64,000 nt of DNA from Rhynchopus sp. YZ270_cl-10 (taxonomy: Eukaryota > Euglenozoa > Diplonemea > Diplonemida > Diplonemidae): NCBI GenBank assembly GCA_964035575.1, contig OZ037934.1, positions 248,001 to 312,000 on the forward strand, read 5' to 3'. How positions within the stretch are numbered: the first letter of the stretch is position 1; every line of letters begins with the position of its first letter. The notes beneath the pieces are model-generated. The model was not told the origin of the DNA. It searched no databases and saw only the letters and a list, made by a program, of their open reading frames with translations. Below, piece after piece: positions 50,835 to 61,541 of this stretch. The position numbers and the translations under genes are program-made.

Positions 50835-52925
50835 ATGCAGGTCGCCAAGGTCACCCGTCGGTACGTTTCGAGCCATACCTTGTTCGACAAGGTGTGGCGG
50901 GACCACCTTGTGGATGACTCTGACGGTGGTGGGCTGATCTACATTGACAGACATCTTGTGCATGAGGTGACATCCCCACAGGCGTTTGAGAACATCAAGA
51001 CTCTGGGCCGGAGCATTCGCCAGCCGGGGCTTGCCTTGGTGACGGAGGACCACAACATCTCGACAAGCAAGGACCGCGCCGACAAGCCCATTGAGAATGA
51101 AGAGTCGCGTCTGCAGTGCGACACCCTGCGCGCGAATGCGAAGCACTTTGACCTCAACTTCTGGGACATCAAGGATGTGCGGCAGGGCATTGTGCACATC
51201 ATTGGCCCAGAGCAGGGCTTTGTCCTCCCAGGGATGACCGTCGTCTGTGGCGATTCGCACACCTCCACCCACGGTGCATTCGGCTGCCTCGCCTTTGGAA
51301 TCGGCACCAGCGAGGTCGAGCACGTCCTTGCAACGCAAACCATTGTCCAAAAACCCGCCAAAAACATGCTCGTCACCGTGAACGGCGAGCTTCCCATTGG
51401 CTGCACTGCGAAGGACGTTGCGTTGCATATCATCGGCGCGATTGGGACTGGAGGCGGGACTGGGCACGTCATTGAATACGCTGGAGACACTATCACCGGG
51501 CTTTCTATGGAAGGACGCATGACTGTCTGCAACATGGCGATTGAAATGGGAGCCCGCGCTGGCATGATCGCCCCGGACAAAACCACCTTCAAATACGTTA
51601 AGGGCCGCCCCATGTCCCCCACGGGAGAGACCTGGGACAAAGCCGTCGCGTATTGGAGCACGCTCTACAGCGACCCGGATGCACACTTCGCAAAGGAGGC
51701 GCATATCTCTGCTGGCGACATTGCCCCGCAAATCACCTGGGGCACCTCCCCTGAAATGGTTCTCGCCGTCGACGGACGCATTCCCAGACCAGAAGACGAA
51801 AGCAACCCACAAAAGCGTGCCGCCATCGAAGGCGCGCTGAAGTACATGGGGTTAACCGGGGGGGCTGACATTGCGGGGACTCCCATTGACAAGGTCTTTA
51901 TTGGGTCCTGCACGAATGGGCGCATCGAAGATCTGCGTGCTGTGGCGAAGGTTGTGCAAGGAGAGAAGGTGGCGGACACGGTAAAGCATGCGTTGGTAGT
52001 CCCAGGGAGTGGGTTGGTGAAGCGGCAGGCGGAGAAGGAGGGGATTGCAGACGTCCTCGTGGAGGCTGGGTTCGACTGGAGGGAGCCTGGATGTAGCATG
52101 TGTCTTGGCATGAACGACGACAAACTGAACCCAGAGGAACGGTGTGTCAGCACCTCAAACCGGAATTTCGAAGGCCGTCAGGGAGCCAGAAGCAGGACCC
52201 ACCTCGCTTCCCCTGCGATGGCTGCCGCAGCGGCAATCACCGGGAGAATCACAGACGTACGCAAATTTGTTCAAAAACGCAGTTACTCCACCGCACCAAG
52301 ACAAATCGGGATGGCACCATTCACTACTCTAACCGGAGTCGCTGCTCCTCTTCCACGCATCAACATTGACACCGACATCATTATCCCCAAGAACCACCTC
52401 AAGACAATCAAAAGAACTGGATTAGGTAAATTCTGTATGGAGCCGATTCGGTATTTGAAGGATGGAACCCCAAACCCAGACTTTGTGTGGAACAAAGAGC
52501 AGTGGAAGAAGAGCTCTATTTTGGTGACCGGGGAGAACTTTGGATGCGGGTCTTCCAGAGAGCACGCTCCGTGGGCGTTGTTGGATTTTGGTGTTCGCTG
52601 CATTGTTGGGTCTTCGTTCGCTGACATCTTCTACAATAACTGCTTCAAAAACGGAATGCTTCCGATTGTGGTGTCAGTGGAGCAGAGGGACGCATGCATG
52701 GAGGATGCGTCAAATGCTCTCGAACTGACGATCGACCTCGAGGCCCAAACCATCACCCGTCCCAACGGGGAGGTCATCTCATTCGACATTGACCCCTTCA
52801 GAAAGCACTGTCTCCTCAACGGATTGGACGACATCCAGTTGACACTCCAAAAAGAGGAGAAGATTAAGGCCTACGAGGCCCGCCAGGCAGAGAAATTCCC
52901 GTGGGTGAACGCTTCAAGTGCATAG
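50835..52925 (+). CDS. LEU1: 3-isopropylmalate dehydratase, fused LeuC-LeuD type
   Basis: 696 residues with the complete second enzyme of leucine synthesis: it interconverts 2- and 3-isopropylmalate through a [4Fe-4S] cluster. The large-subunit domain (about 4-470) carries [15 protein letters not shown] and the three cluster cysteines, in GSCTNGR (about 358) and GCSMCLGMN (about 418 and 421). A short linker leads to the small-subunit swivel domain (about 494-690) with [11 protein letters not shown] and [14 protein letters not shown]. Bacteria and plants encode the halves separately; a single chain in this order is the fungal Leu1 arrangement. There is no clear organelle signal ([17 protein letters not shown] is weakly presequence-like). 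All catalytic motifs are intact and no intron is needed. Gene symbol follows the fungal fused enzyme. Confidence 0.95.
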   Translation: MQVAKVTRRYVSSHTLFDKVWRDHLVDDSDGGGLIYIDRHLVHEVTSPQAFENIKTLGRSIRQPGLALVTEDHNISTSKDRADKPIENEESRLQCDTLRANAKHFDLNFWDIKDVRQGIVHIIGPEQGFVLPGMTVVCGDSHTSTHGAFGCLAFGIGTSEVEHVLATQTIVQKPAKNMLVTVNGELPIGCTAKDVALHIIGAIGTGGGTGHVIEYAGDTITGLSMEGRMTVCNMAIEMGARAGMIAPDKTTFKYVKGRPMSPTGETWDKAVAYWSTLYSDPDAHFAKEAHISAGDIAPQITWGTSPEMVLAVDGRIPRPEDESNPQKRAAIEGALKYMGLTGGADIAGTPIDKVFIGSCTNGRIEDLRAVAKVVQGEKVADTVKHALVVPGSGLVKRQAEKEGIADVLVEAGFDWREPGCSMCLGMNDDKLNPEERCVSTSNRNFEGRQGARSRTHLASPAMAAAAAITGRITDVRKFVQKRSYSTAPRQIGMAPFTTLTGVAAPLPRINIDTDIIIPKNHLKTIKRTGLGKFCMEPIRYLKDGTPNPDFVWNKEQWKKSSILVTGENFGCGSSREHAPWALLDFGVRCIVGSSFADIFYNNCFKNGMLPIVVSVEQRDACMEDASNALELTIDLEAQTITRPNGEVISFDIDPFRKHCLLNGLDDIQLTLQKEEKIKAYEARQAEKFPWVNASSA

Positions 52926-53106
52926 AGGGGAGGAGAGAGAGAGAGTCAGGGGTGGAGGTTGTGGATAATTTTTTTTTGGCAAGATGGCAGATGTTCTGTT
53001 TTAAAAAGCAGAATGTATGCAATCATCTGACAAGGAAAAAAAAATGGGTCATATCAAAGGAGATAGTTTTAAGTACTCGAACCATGCCTCTTTTGGTGAT
53101 GTTCAG

Positions 53107-53389
<283 letters not shown>

Positions 53390-53568
53390 CACGTTTCATT
53401 TTCCCACAACCTTCAGCCCCTTCAATTCCCTGTGATTATTACTTGTGTTTCTTTTTTCTCTTTCGGGGAGAAATTTTTCTTTCTTCATTCATAGTTGCAG
53501 CCTAAGGAAATATTCCGTGTGCGCACATTGATGGAAAAATCTACACAAAAAAAAGTCTATTTCTTATT

Positions 53569-53617
53569 AGGTGACCTAAAGCACAGAGAGGCTTTGGCTC
53601 ATCTTATAAAACTTTTC
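53569..53617 (+). repeat. hairpin module A (copy 9)
   Basis: AGGTGACCTAAAGCACAGAG, AGGCTTTGGCTCATCTTATA and AAACTTTTC. The inner stem has changed on both sides (CTAAAG with CTTTGG), which keeps pairing. Confidence 0.75.
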
Positions 53618-54099
53618 TTTCAAGATGTGTTTATATAAAACAGGGTGATCCCCTGATAAAAAGCAAAAAAAAAAAAGTCTTCAAAAATTTGCGTTTTCTT
53701 GTTTTTCCTAAAGGGATGTGGCATTTTTTGTGTGTTCTGCGGCACTTTCGTTTGAGAAATCTTTTTTCAACCCCAAAAGAATTCTTAGAGTGTCCAGTGA
53801 AGCTCAAAAAAAAGCTCATCTCACCAAAATATAAAGCAAAACAAATAAGGTTGTATCGAAACTCTTTGTCTTATAGAAAAAAAAAAAATGTGTGTACGTT
53901 TTAGGAAGGAAACTTCCTCTTAGTTCCCGACGACTCCATTTTTCTTGGAGCTTTCCAGGATCGTACACTGCTCCGTTTCCCGAAAAAGGGAATGGTGAAA
54001 AAAAGGAAAAAGGAAAGTGGAGATTTGCACAAAAATTGTGGCAAACACAACCCCGAGGCAACACTACCTCCAACAATTTATCAAAAAAGTTTTCAAATA

Positions 54100-54204
54100 C
54101 AGTTGGACAAGCAAGTAATATTGGCGACCAAAAAAGTCGCCAATTGCAAGAAAACCCCCAAAATCCGCCAATATTTCTTGGTCGCCAAGTTTCTTGTCCA
54201 ACTG
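54100..54204. mobile_element. 105-base mariner-like MITE, TA duplication
   Basis: Flanked by TA at 54098-54099 and 54205-54206. The perfect 12-bp terminal inverted repeat is CAGTTGGACAAG. Subterminal TATTGGCGACCAA and its complement TTGGTCGCCAA give further pairing, so nearly the whole element can fold. TA targets and CAGT ends are typical of Tc1/mariner elements. Confidence 0.85.
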
Positions 54205-54804
54205 TAAAATGATGCAATTTCACTCTGTTCTATTCGTCTTTTCAATTTCTCTGCCAACAAATGCCCTCGCCATTTTCCCACAACACCTCCTTCAATGCCT
54301 CCACCCTTTTAAACTTTACCTTTTTAATTGTTTTATTCTCCCCCTTTCCCGACACAAAACGTCTTTTCTGTTAAATATATGCCCTTAATATGGCTGCCCC
54401 CCTCCCTTCCGGGTTCTCCCTCAATTTTGAATTTCGATAAAAAGCAAAATTTCGATAACAAAGAAAATCAGTTTTTTTTTTTTTTTTGTCGAAGCCTGAG
54501 AACCCTGAACATTTGTAACAAATAAACCCCTCTCTCGCCTCCCCCCTTTTTTTTTTGAAAGCGATTCGACAAAAAACCCCCTCTCCTTCTCCGCCCGGTA
54601 TACTTTAATAGGACGGTGCTACTGGGATCCCCTCTTTTTGGTTAAAGATGAATATTGTGTGTTTGAGAACAAATAGAAGGCAATTCTTGCGCAGAATATG
54701 ACCCCACGAAGAATTGTGTATGTGCACGAGAGGTTCATTTCATCTTTTCAGTTTTTCTTCAGGTGAGAGAACCCCCGTGGGGAGAACCCCCCGATTGTGA
54801 GGAA

Positions 54805-54870
54805 TTTTGCATTTTCAACTTCTCTTTTTTTATCTGAAGATGGCTTAAGTAAGGGCTTAGGTTCATCTTC
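54805..54870 (+). repeat. modules B and A (copy 10)
   Basis: TTTTGCATTTTCAACTTCTC followed by AGATGGCTTAAGTAAGGGCT and TAGGTTCATCTT. It is preceded by GTGCACGAGAGGTTCATTTC at 54724, another recurring word. Confidence 0.6.
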
Positions 54871-55170
54871 CAATACATGTTTGGTCTTTACACCCTAGAA
54901 ACTTTATTATTTCCGTTGTTCTTCATTTCTCTTTTCCTCCCCCACAACTGCTTACGTTTGCAGAGACGTCTGCCACAGCTTTACTTAACCCACCCCCCTC
55001 CAGTTGGAAGGCTGTTTCGTTACAACTTTACTAAAATGCCAAAAGTGGTAACTCAGTTTCGTCCAGAAGAAACGTATTTTTACCACCATTTCCCCCCACT
55101 TTTCATGGAAGGTTGAACTAAAGCAGCGAGTCTTCAGTTCGTTTTCAAAATATTCTTTTTGGAGAACCGT

Positions 55171-55425
55171 GTCCTGCGTCTGCCGATGAACGGTGAGGCG
55201 TTTGCACTTTCAACTTCTCTTTTTTTCGTATCGTGGGTATCAGAGGTACCTGTATCAATAACTTCAATTTTTTTATTTTACTCCTCAAAAATAAAAACAG
55301 TTTTTCTAAGTTGTATAACTAGCACAGCAAAAACCAAAACAAAACGTGCCACAAAAAAAAAATTCATTTCGGGGCGACCTTGTGTACATAACCCAACAGG
55401 GTGATTGTCGATACAAACAAAGCAT
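55171..55425 (+). repeat. modules B, C and D in series
   Basis: B: CCTGCGTCTGCCGATGAACG and GTTTGCACTTTCAACTTCTC (55171-55221). C, diverged: CGTATCGTGGGTATCAGAGG (55229-55262). D: TTTCGGGGCGACCTTGTGTA through CAACAGGGTGATTGTCGATA (55366-55425). This is the fullest ordered series seen. Confidence 0.65.
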
Positions 55426-55789
55426 TATTGTGTGTTTCTGGGGTTCTTTAGTTGTGTGTAGCAGAACAGTGCACACCCACATGGAAGCAAAAAAAAAAGG
55501 GGGGATGGGGTAACCCATTCGCCACCCACAACACAACAGTGTTTATTTTACTATAAAAAAAAAGGCATTTTCCTCTCTTTTGTACCTCTTTCTCCACTCT
55601 TCCTCCCGCTTTACTACACCGCACAGCACACCCCTTCCCCATATATGGACAACATTTCGTGAAATACCCACAACTGATTTCAAACACCGCACCCTCCAGG
55701 GGTCATCCTGGGTGAGGTTGTGGAGGGTACATTTTTCAAATAAAACCCCTCCCTCCCTCCTCCCCTCCTCTCTCACATAAAAAAAAACA

Positions 55790-57349
55790 ATGAAATCTCT
55801 CGCCATAGTGTTTGTTCTTGCAACGCTTTCATTTGTGTTCACCCTTCCGCCTAGGGGGGTGTCTTTCGGTGCTACAGAGACACCCGTTGGCCAACCCGTT
55901 TTTGTGTCTTCAGTTTCACCGCTTGCTTTCACCGTTCATAATGTTACTGAAATTCCTTCTTCTCCTCCTTCTCCTCCTCCTTCTCCTTCTTCTTCTGACT
56001 GCTTTTCATACGGTACGGTATCAAAGGAAGAGCAGGCTACAGCGACCACATTGTGTAGCGCAATGAAGAGAAGAGGGGGAGGCGGGGTGAAAGGAGTGAC
56101 CTTATTGATACCAACCTATAAGGGTGCTGCAACGTTGGCGGGCACGGTGAAGACCTGGGTGGAGAGTGGTCTGTTGGGGCATCCATCATTGAAAAGGGTT
56201 GTGGTGAGGGTGAACGGCTGTGACTGTGCACAGAAGGCGACTGTGGCGAGTCTTTTTGCGCGATCTGCGGCGCATCTGCCCTTAACCATCCTTTGCTCTG
56301 AGGCAAATATACTACACCCCCGCGCAATGCTGGCTCTCATTGCAGAAGTAACAACAGAGGCATTTCTTTACACAGAAAACGACCGCCCAATTCTTCGACG
56401 TACAAACGAAGGAATAGACGCATATAAAGCCCGGGTTCAGTCAATTTTAAACCTCGCGTTCGATACGGTCTCTGCGGACCGACCGTACATTCATTTACAC
56501 AGAATGCTGTTGGGGGCGCAGGATGAAAAGATGTACAGAGGATGGAAGGAGGAGGGTGTGATACGGCATGCGATGAAGCTTTTGGGGAACAGAACAAAGG
56601 TTTCAATTCCGACGTACAGAATGGCTGGCATGGTGGTCCGCGCAGAGGTGAAATCCGAGGTTCTGTGGGGACGATCCCCGGGGCATGCGGCAGAGAAATC
56701 CCACCTCGCGCTTCTCCCAGTAGAGCTAACCCGGCCGCATCAGGTTGAAGGCGACATCACTCCTTGTTGGACGTATTGCATTGATATTGCTGAAGATTGG
56801 AAGACAAAGGCGTTGCACGAAAAGAGCGCTGTGCTAGATATGTGCCGCCACGTGGCACCATTGACACCAAAGGACCAACACGAACGCTGTGTGTTCTGGG
56901 CCTGCCGGGAGTGGCAGCAATGGGTAGGTTCGCCCATGAAGGAGACCAATTTCAGAAACATGATGTGCTGGGTGCCGTGGTCGCGGTACCCAGGGATGCC
57001 GAAGTGGTACCAAGAGGAGCGGCTGGTCTCTTATCAGAGCGACCCCTTTTTGGCATGTGTACGGTCGAACCACTTCGTGAACGCGCCGGCAGTGTATGAA
57101 ACAGAGTGGTACCGGAGGACGGTGGCGACAACAATGTGCCAGTCAAGCCGGTCGCGAGATAAGTCCGGCCTGACCTTCAATCCACGCAAGAAGCGCTACA
57201 AACACTATGGTGCACGGATGGAGCAGTTCATGATCAACAACCTGGCGGGGAATATATCGTGCTACACAGAAGGACTTACAGAACACATCGAGCCTGAAGG
57301 ATACGATATGGACAGAGTGCAAAGCGAAGCCACAAATGCTCCCATTTAA
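55790..57349 (+). CDS. secretory-pathway glycosyltransferase-like protein (GT-A fold)
   Basis: 519 residues. Residues 1-22 form a signal peptide or signal anchor (SLAIVFVLATLSFVFTLPP). A Ser/Pro-rich stem follows (about 55-72, SSPPSPPPSPSSS). From about 100 a nucleotide-sugar-binding-like region begins (GVTLLIPTYKGAATLAGTV, then KRVVVRVNGCDC). It reaches TENDRP at about 196, where GT-A enzymes have their DxD-type metal site. Many Cys in the C-terminal half (CWTYCIDIA, CVFWACREWQQW) fit a lumenal, disulfide-bonded domain, and several N-glycosylation sites are present (NVTE, NRTK, NISC). Family not determined. The acceptor region is CT-rich DNA just before 55780. Confidence 0.65.
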   Translation: MKSLAIVFVLATLSFVFTLPPRGVSFGATETPVGQPVFVSSVSPLAFTVHNVTEIPSSPPSPPPSPSSSDCFSYGTVSKEEQATATTLCSAMKRRGGGGVKGVTLLIPTYKGAATLAGTVKTWVESGLLGHPSLKRVVVRVNGCDCAQKATVASLFARSAAHLPLTILCSEANILHPRAMLALIAEVTTEAFLYTENDRPILRRTNEGIDAYKARVQSILNLAFDTVSADRPYIHLHRMLLGAQDEKMYRGWKEEGVIRHAMKLLGNRTKVSIPTYRMAGMVVRAEVKSEVLWGRSPGHAAEKSHLALLPVELTRPHQVEGDITPCWTYCIDIAEDWKTKALHEKSAVLDMCRHVAPLTPKDQHERCVFWACREWQQWVGSPMKETNFRNMMCWVPWSRYPGMPKWYQEERLVSYQSDPFLACVRSNHFVNAPAVYETEWYRRTVATTMCQSSRSRDKSGLTFNPRKKRYKHYGARMEQFMINNLAGNISCYTEGLTEHIEPEGYDMDRVQSEATNAPI

Positions 57350-57689
57350 AGCTTCCGCTTAGGGCAGATACACACCCCCCTTTTTTTTTTCAAACGGTGC
57401 CTTATGCACTGAAGTGTTACACTTTCAACTTTCAACTTTCAACTTTCAAAAATCAATTTTTGATAATTCTTTTTCCAACGTGGGAAACCTTTGTCAATAC
57501 TTTTTAACCTCAAGCACGCCTCTCATGAAAGCGGCAATATACAATTATTTTATGAAACACCTCTCCTCTCCCTTCAATTTGAATCCAACCCCCTCCCCCT
57601 CCCCTCCCCTCTCCCCTTTTCAGTTTTACCCCATTACTTTTATCGTATACATCATTCACAATTCAGAGAAATTAGTAGATTGTTAAAAA

Positions 57690-58364
57690 ATGGATGAAGA
57701 GCAGCTTGAGGAAATTGAAGGTCTCCGGGCAATCTTCGGGGAAGATCTCCGGATCGAAAGCAGCACCGTCCCACGCAAGCTGCGGGTCAAGGTGGAAGGG
57801 GGCATGATATACCTGAACCTGCCTGAAGGCTACCCTTCCGAGGAGGTGCTGTCCGTTACTGTCAGCGACGGGGGGAAGGTGGGGAAGGAGATCAACGCTG
57901 AGTTGAACGAATACGCGGAGATGAATTTTGGGGGTGCCTGCTGCATGGCAGTCGTGGATCAATATAGGGCACTGCTGGAAAACGCAAAACACCAGGAAGT
58001 CAACGAAGACGAAGACTCGGGCGAAGAGGAAGGTGCCGATGCACCGGAAGACCATGGCGGCTGGATTGTATCTATCGGGGAAAACTGGACAAAGGTGGCA
58101 GTAGACGTCCGTCCAGGACGGCCAAAAACTGAGGTAACAAACCCTACTGATATCCGTAGGTCAAAAGCGACGTCTCTGGATATGGACATAGCTGCCCCAG
58201 CGCGGTTAGGCGCAGCGAATGCAGAGCTTTTCAAATTTCTGTCCAGAAAGCTAAAAATATCCCGCGATGATATCACCTTCTCCTCGAGCCGCAAGACCCG
58301 TAGTAAGTGTCTGACGCTCTCCAACATCACCCCTGCGGAGATTGTCGAGCGGATGAATGCATAG
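57690..58364 (+). CDS. RWD domain fused to UPF0235/DUF167 domain
   Basis: 224 residues. Residues 1-95 are an RWD domain (EEQLEEIEGLRAIFGEDL, YLNLPEGYPSEEVLSV), a ubiquitin-conjugating-enzyme-like fold used for protein contacts. After an acidic linker (EDEDSGEEEGADAPED), residues about 125-222 match UPF0235/DUF167 (YggU-type): VAVDVRPGRPKTEV, APARLGAANAELFKFLSRKL, and SSSRKTRSKCLTLSN. The UPF0235 domain is widespread but its biochemical function is not established. The leader has an AG (CACAATTCAG, 57666) and the start AAAAAATGG. Both domain calls look sound; their combination is unusual. Confidence 0.8.
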   Translation: MDEEQLEEIEGLRAIFGEDLRIESSTVPRKLRVKVEGGMIYLNLPEGYPSEEVLSVTVSDGGKVGKEINAELNEYAEMNFGGACCMAVVDQYRALLENAKHQEVNEDEDSGEEEGADAPEDHGGWIVSIGENWTKVAVDVRPGRPKTEVTNPTDIRRSKATSLDMDIAAPARLGAANAELFKFLSRKLKISRDDITFSSSRKTRSKCLTLSNITPAEIVERMNA

Positions 58365-58399
58365 CTTCCCTTCTAACTAAGTCATTATAGTACCCTTTC

Positions 58400-58596
58400 T
58401 TTTCGTCCCTGACAACAACAGCTTTGTGGAAACCAGCGCAGCTGCTCCATAAGATACCGAATGTGAGCAAGATGACTAAGCAACGAGAGGCTTAGGATCT
58501 TATAAATTTTTCTTTTTTTCTTTTTCTTGTGCTTTCATCCGGATGGCTGGCATCGTACAGTGGGTCAGTCGGAGGTGCCTGCATCAACAAACCACG
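58400..58596 (+). repeat. ORF-tail fragment, hairpin module A (copy 11), module C
   Basis: CGTCCCTGACAACAACAGC and GGAAACCAGCGCAGCTG match 8250-8295. The hairpin AGATGACTAAGCAACGAGAG with CTTAGGATCTTATAAA follows, then poly-T, then module C (GTGCTTTCATCCGGATGG through GCCTGCATCAACAAACCACG). This shows that A and C can belong to one longer repeat. Confidence 0.75.
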
Positions 58597-58951
58597 ATTT
58601 TCTTTTTTTCTTTTTTCCACATCGTTCTGCCAATGCAGGGCTTTCAATATAATGAGCTGGATATCATTACAGCCGTGTGTCAGGCTCATGCCTCGGTCTG
58701 CCCCAAAGTGTTTTTTGTCACCTCATGAAATGGAGGAAATAGAAACAAAGCATGCACACACTTTTTGCAGTTCTAGGGACGAACCGCGCTGCAGAGAGCC
58801 AACGCCTCACAAAAACAGATCGAGGTTGTGTGTGCGTTTCACAACCTCTCCTCTCCCATAGGGTTTTTCATCGTATGATGAGTGTAACGTTGCTATTTTG
58901 GAACGATGCTGACCAGATCCTCACCATCACCACACCCTCACAGATTACACT

Positions 58952-60409
58952 ATGTTAACATTGCCTTCACCTATTGTAAAGAGAGCAGTGGGCAGGTTGT
59001 TGCTCTCTGGCACAGCGCTTCCTGAGAAGCATTCCCCACAGTATTCGGTTCCGTTTCAGGGCTGGTCTGATGAGAAGTGCGCAGCGGAGCTGAAGGCGAA
59101 GACTGCAGAAGACTGTTTCGCAACGTTTAACAGACTGCGTGGCGGTGGGGGGAAGGTGGGACCGCTTGCTTACTTTGCAGTTCTCAAGACCATTGCGAAG
59201 AACCGCACCTCACTGCAGCTCTTCCACGAAGTATACACCACGCTCATACACGACCTGGAGTCGCTCCCAGAAAACCCCCCAGAAGACGCGCTCCGGATGA
59301 CTCCAGAGTTTCTCACGATAGCGCTCAACTACTGGTGCACCGCAGCACGGCGCACTCCTCGGGAAAGCGCGTACTGTACGCGAGTGGTCATAGAGCACTT
59401 TGCGTACTATAAAATCACACCAAGTACACCGAATTTATATGTGATTTTAGAGCTAGGGAAGCATACGAAGGACGAAGGGATGACGTGGTTTGCGGTGAGG
59501 GAGTTGGTGAAGAGGGGGGTGGCGACGGCGAAGCTGCATGGGGAGATGCTGCAGGGGTGTTTTGCGCCGGAAAGCGCGTTGTTGGTTTTGGTCAAATCGG
59601 GGGTAATCGAATTGGATACAACACTGACAACTAGGGAAGAACAGCAGATCTTCGCCACCTTCTCCGACACCCTCCTCTTTGAAGCCAATGTTGACAAAAC
59701 CGACTTTGAAAACGCCTCCACACCTCTTCTCGCTTCTCTTCATTCACTTCTCGCAAAAAATGCGGTTCGCGTCGTTCCAAAAGCTTTACAACCATTTAGC
59801 ACAGCAAATTTAACAGCAGGAATCCACGCATTGGTCAGAGGATGCACAACAGAGAACGAAGATGTGTTCAAACGCAGTTTCGGCCCCATGCAGCGTATTG
59901 CAGAAGAGGTGCTTTTCACTGCCATGTATCGGTTGGGGAATCCTAAAACTGGAGGGGATTTTTTGAGGCTGCTTCACGTCCTGCAGATGGTGTATGTCGG
60001 GGCAGGGGAGTATCGGCGGGCCATTGCCATCGCTGATACGTTAACGACTAAGTTGAATACACCCCTCGCAAGGACGACTGTGGAAGCGTGCTATAGACAG
60101 TACCTCGAAACTGCGGAACCTGCGTTGATCTCTAGGGCAGAACAGTTGTTTGATGGGCACACAGCATCCTCGCAAGTCCTAGATGACGACCTGGCGTACA
60201 ATATCTGTCTCTTCTTCCGTCACATCTCTCATACAGAAAAACTCAAGAAGGTCCTCGCTAGCTTCGAAGCATGCAACCAAATCCCGTCCTTCAGAGTGAA
60301 ACGTACCGTTATGACCTCCTTACAGCTGGTAGGAGAAGAAAAGCAGGGGATAGGCAACGCGCCGGTGAGGTTAACCTTCTCGGGGGATATGAAATCAAAG
60401 TTCTTTTGA
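58952..60409 (+). CDS. helical-repeat (PPR/TPR-like) protein, possibly mitochondrial
   Basis: 485 residues. It has an Arg-containing, acid-free N-terminus (MLTLPSPIVKRAVGRLLLS) that could be a mitochondrial presequence. The rest is all-helical with paired-helix units, for example PLAYFAVLKTIAKNRTSLQL, TIALNYWCTAARR, MTWFAVRELVKRGVATAKLH and LLHVLQMVYVGAGEYRRAIA, resembling diverged pentatricopeptide or TPR repeats. PPR proteins bind organellar RNA, which would fit, but the repeats are too diverged to be certain. The acceptor CACCCTCACAG lies 8 bases before the ATG. Confidence 0.6.
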   Translation: MLTLPSPIVKRAVGRLLLSGTALPEKHSPQYSVPFQGWSDEKCAAELKAKTAEDCFATFNRLRGGGGKVGPLAYFAVLKTIAKNRTSLQLFHEVYTTLIHDLESLPENPPEDALRMTPEFLTIALNYWCTAARRTPRESAYCTRVVIEHFAYYKITPSTPNLYVILELGKHTKDEGMTWFAVRELVKRGVATAKLHGEMLQGCFAPESALLVLVKSGVIELDTTLTTREEQQIFATFSDTLLFEANVDKTDFENASTPLLASLHSLLAKNAVRVVPKALQPFSTANLTAGIHALVRGCTTENEDVFKRSFGPMQRIAEEVLFTAMYRLGNPKTGGDFLRLLHVLQMVYVGAGEYRRAIAIADTLTTKLNTPLARTTVEACYRQYLETAEPALISRAEQLFDGHTASSQVLDDDLAYNICLFFRHISHTEKLKKVLASFEACNQIPSFRVKRTVMTSLQLVGEEKQGIGNAPVRLTFSGDMKSKFF

Positions 60410-60410
60410 A

Positions 60411-61200
60411 GTGGAAAAAAAAAAAACTGTTGTGGATTTGGAGAGAGGAAAAAAAAGCGTTTTTGTAGTGATTTTGATAAATGGGTCGCATTTATACAAA
60501 ATAACCTATGTCCCAAAAGGGGTTTTTTTTGCAGTGAAGGGGGACAAAAGTAAAAATTCAAAAAAAAAAAAAAATAAAGCCATACGTTCTGACGATCGTC
60601 CGCTGGTTCCCCCTTTTTTCACTCGATTTTCTCTCTCTTTTTTTATAGTGAAAAACAAAACGAAACCCCCCTTCTTCACCGTCAAGTTTACCCTCTTCTG
60701 TCACTGTGAGGTCAACTGGATTAATCTTATTGACCGGCCCTCCAGTCAAGGCATCTGTCTCAGCGTGCGCCTTCTGAGCAGCAGTGAACGGCAAACCAGG
60801 GACCTCGCCCTCATATCCCACAGAGTCTGCCAGGGCTTGAATGCTATCGTGCTGAAATATGCAGCACGAAACCCACTATGGACTTTCTCCAGAGTCTGCA
60901 AAGCCGCAATTTGAACTTGAGGATCGAATCTTCAGGGAGAGAGTCCTCACGACCACCTTCAGAGACATTATCATCATTGCATCTCAAGGGCAGTGTCAGC
61001 CACACGGGGAAGGCGCAGATCCTCAGAACACTCTGGAACGTCCTCAACAGAAGTGGGCAGTGGCCCAATCATCTCCGGTCCATCTGAACCCACACCTTCC
61101 GCGCTCACAGCGGCAGTTGCACAATGAACATTATTGGCAGGATTGTCATTGTCAGCCATGGGTGCCCAGGTTCCCATCTTCCTCAACAAGAACATCAAGC
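60411..61200. other. unresolved region with broken coding-like frames
   Basis: GC-richer than normal spacer. On the minus strand, frames near 61140-60970 (MADNDNPANNVHCATAAVSA), 60945-60890 and 60885-60750 (ISTIAFKPWQTLWDMRARSL-like text) follow one another with shifts between them. Plus-strand frames are equally broken. It may be a decayed gene of either strand; no family was recognised. Confidence 0.25.
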
Positions 61201-61213
61201 TCCATGGTCGGGG

Positions 61214-61320
61214 TGCGCAGTGTGTTCGTCAACGCTGTTCGCTGTGTTGCTTGAGGATATGGGGTGTGTGGATGTGTGTGATGCGGCCGGGAGGACTGCG
61301 TTGATGCAGTCCCGAGCAGT
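61214..61320 (+). pseudogene. isolated ankyrin-like fragment
   Basis: The plus strand reads LFAVLLEDMGCVDVCDAAGR then TALMQ, a typical ankyrin repeat junction (helix 2, loop, GxTALM). It has no start codon of its own nearby and runs into low-complexity text. It could be a remnant or an exon whose partners were not found. Confidence 0.3.
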
Positions 61321-61541
61321 CCCCGGGGGGGTTGAGCGACGTGGCGCAGAGGCGACAGAAGTAAACAGAAAAAGCCAATCTTTCTCTCCCTTTTCCCTCT
61401 ATTCAGTCTCTGTGTGTTGCGAACACCCTACACCCAACCAACACCAACCTCAACCCAACCATAATCATTCACACGCCCTCAGATACATTTTGCTATCTTT
61501 TTTGCTTCAACCCCTTTTTTTAGTTTCTCTCACACTTCAAA

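Noticed and set aside
50535-51812. 425-codon minus-strand open frame opposite the isomerase gene
   Set aside because: It is the antisense shadow of a highly conserved enzyme; the protein sequence is low-quality and the plus-strand gene is certain.
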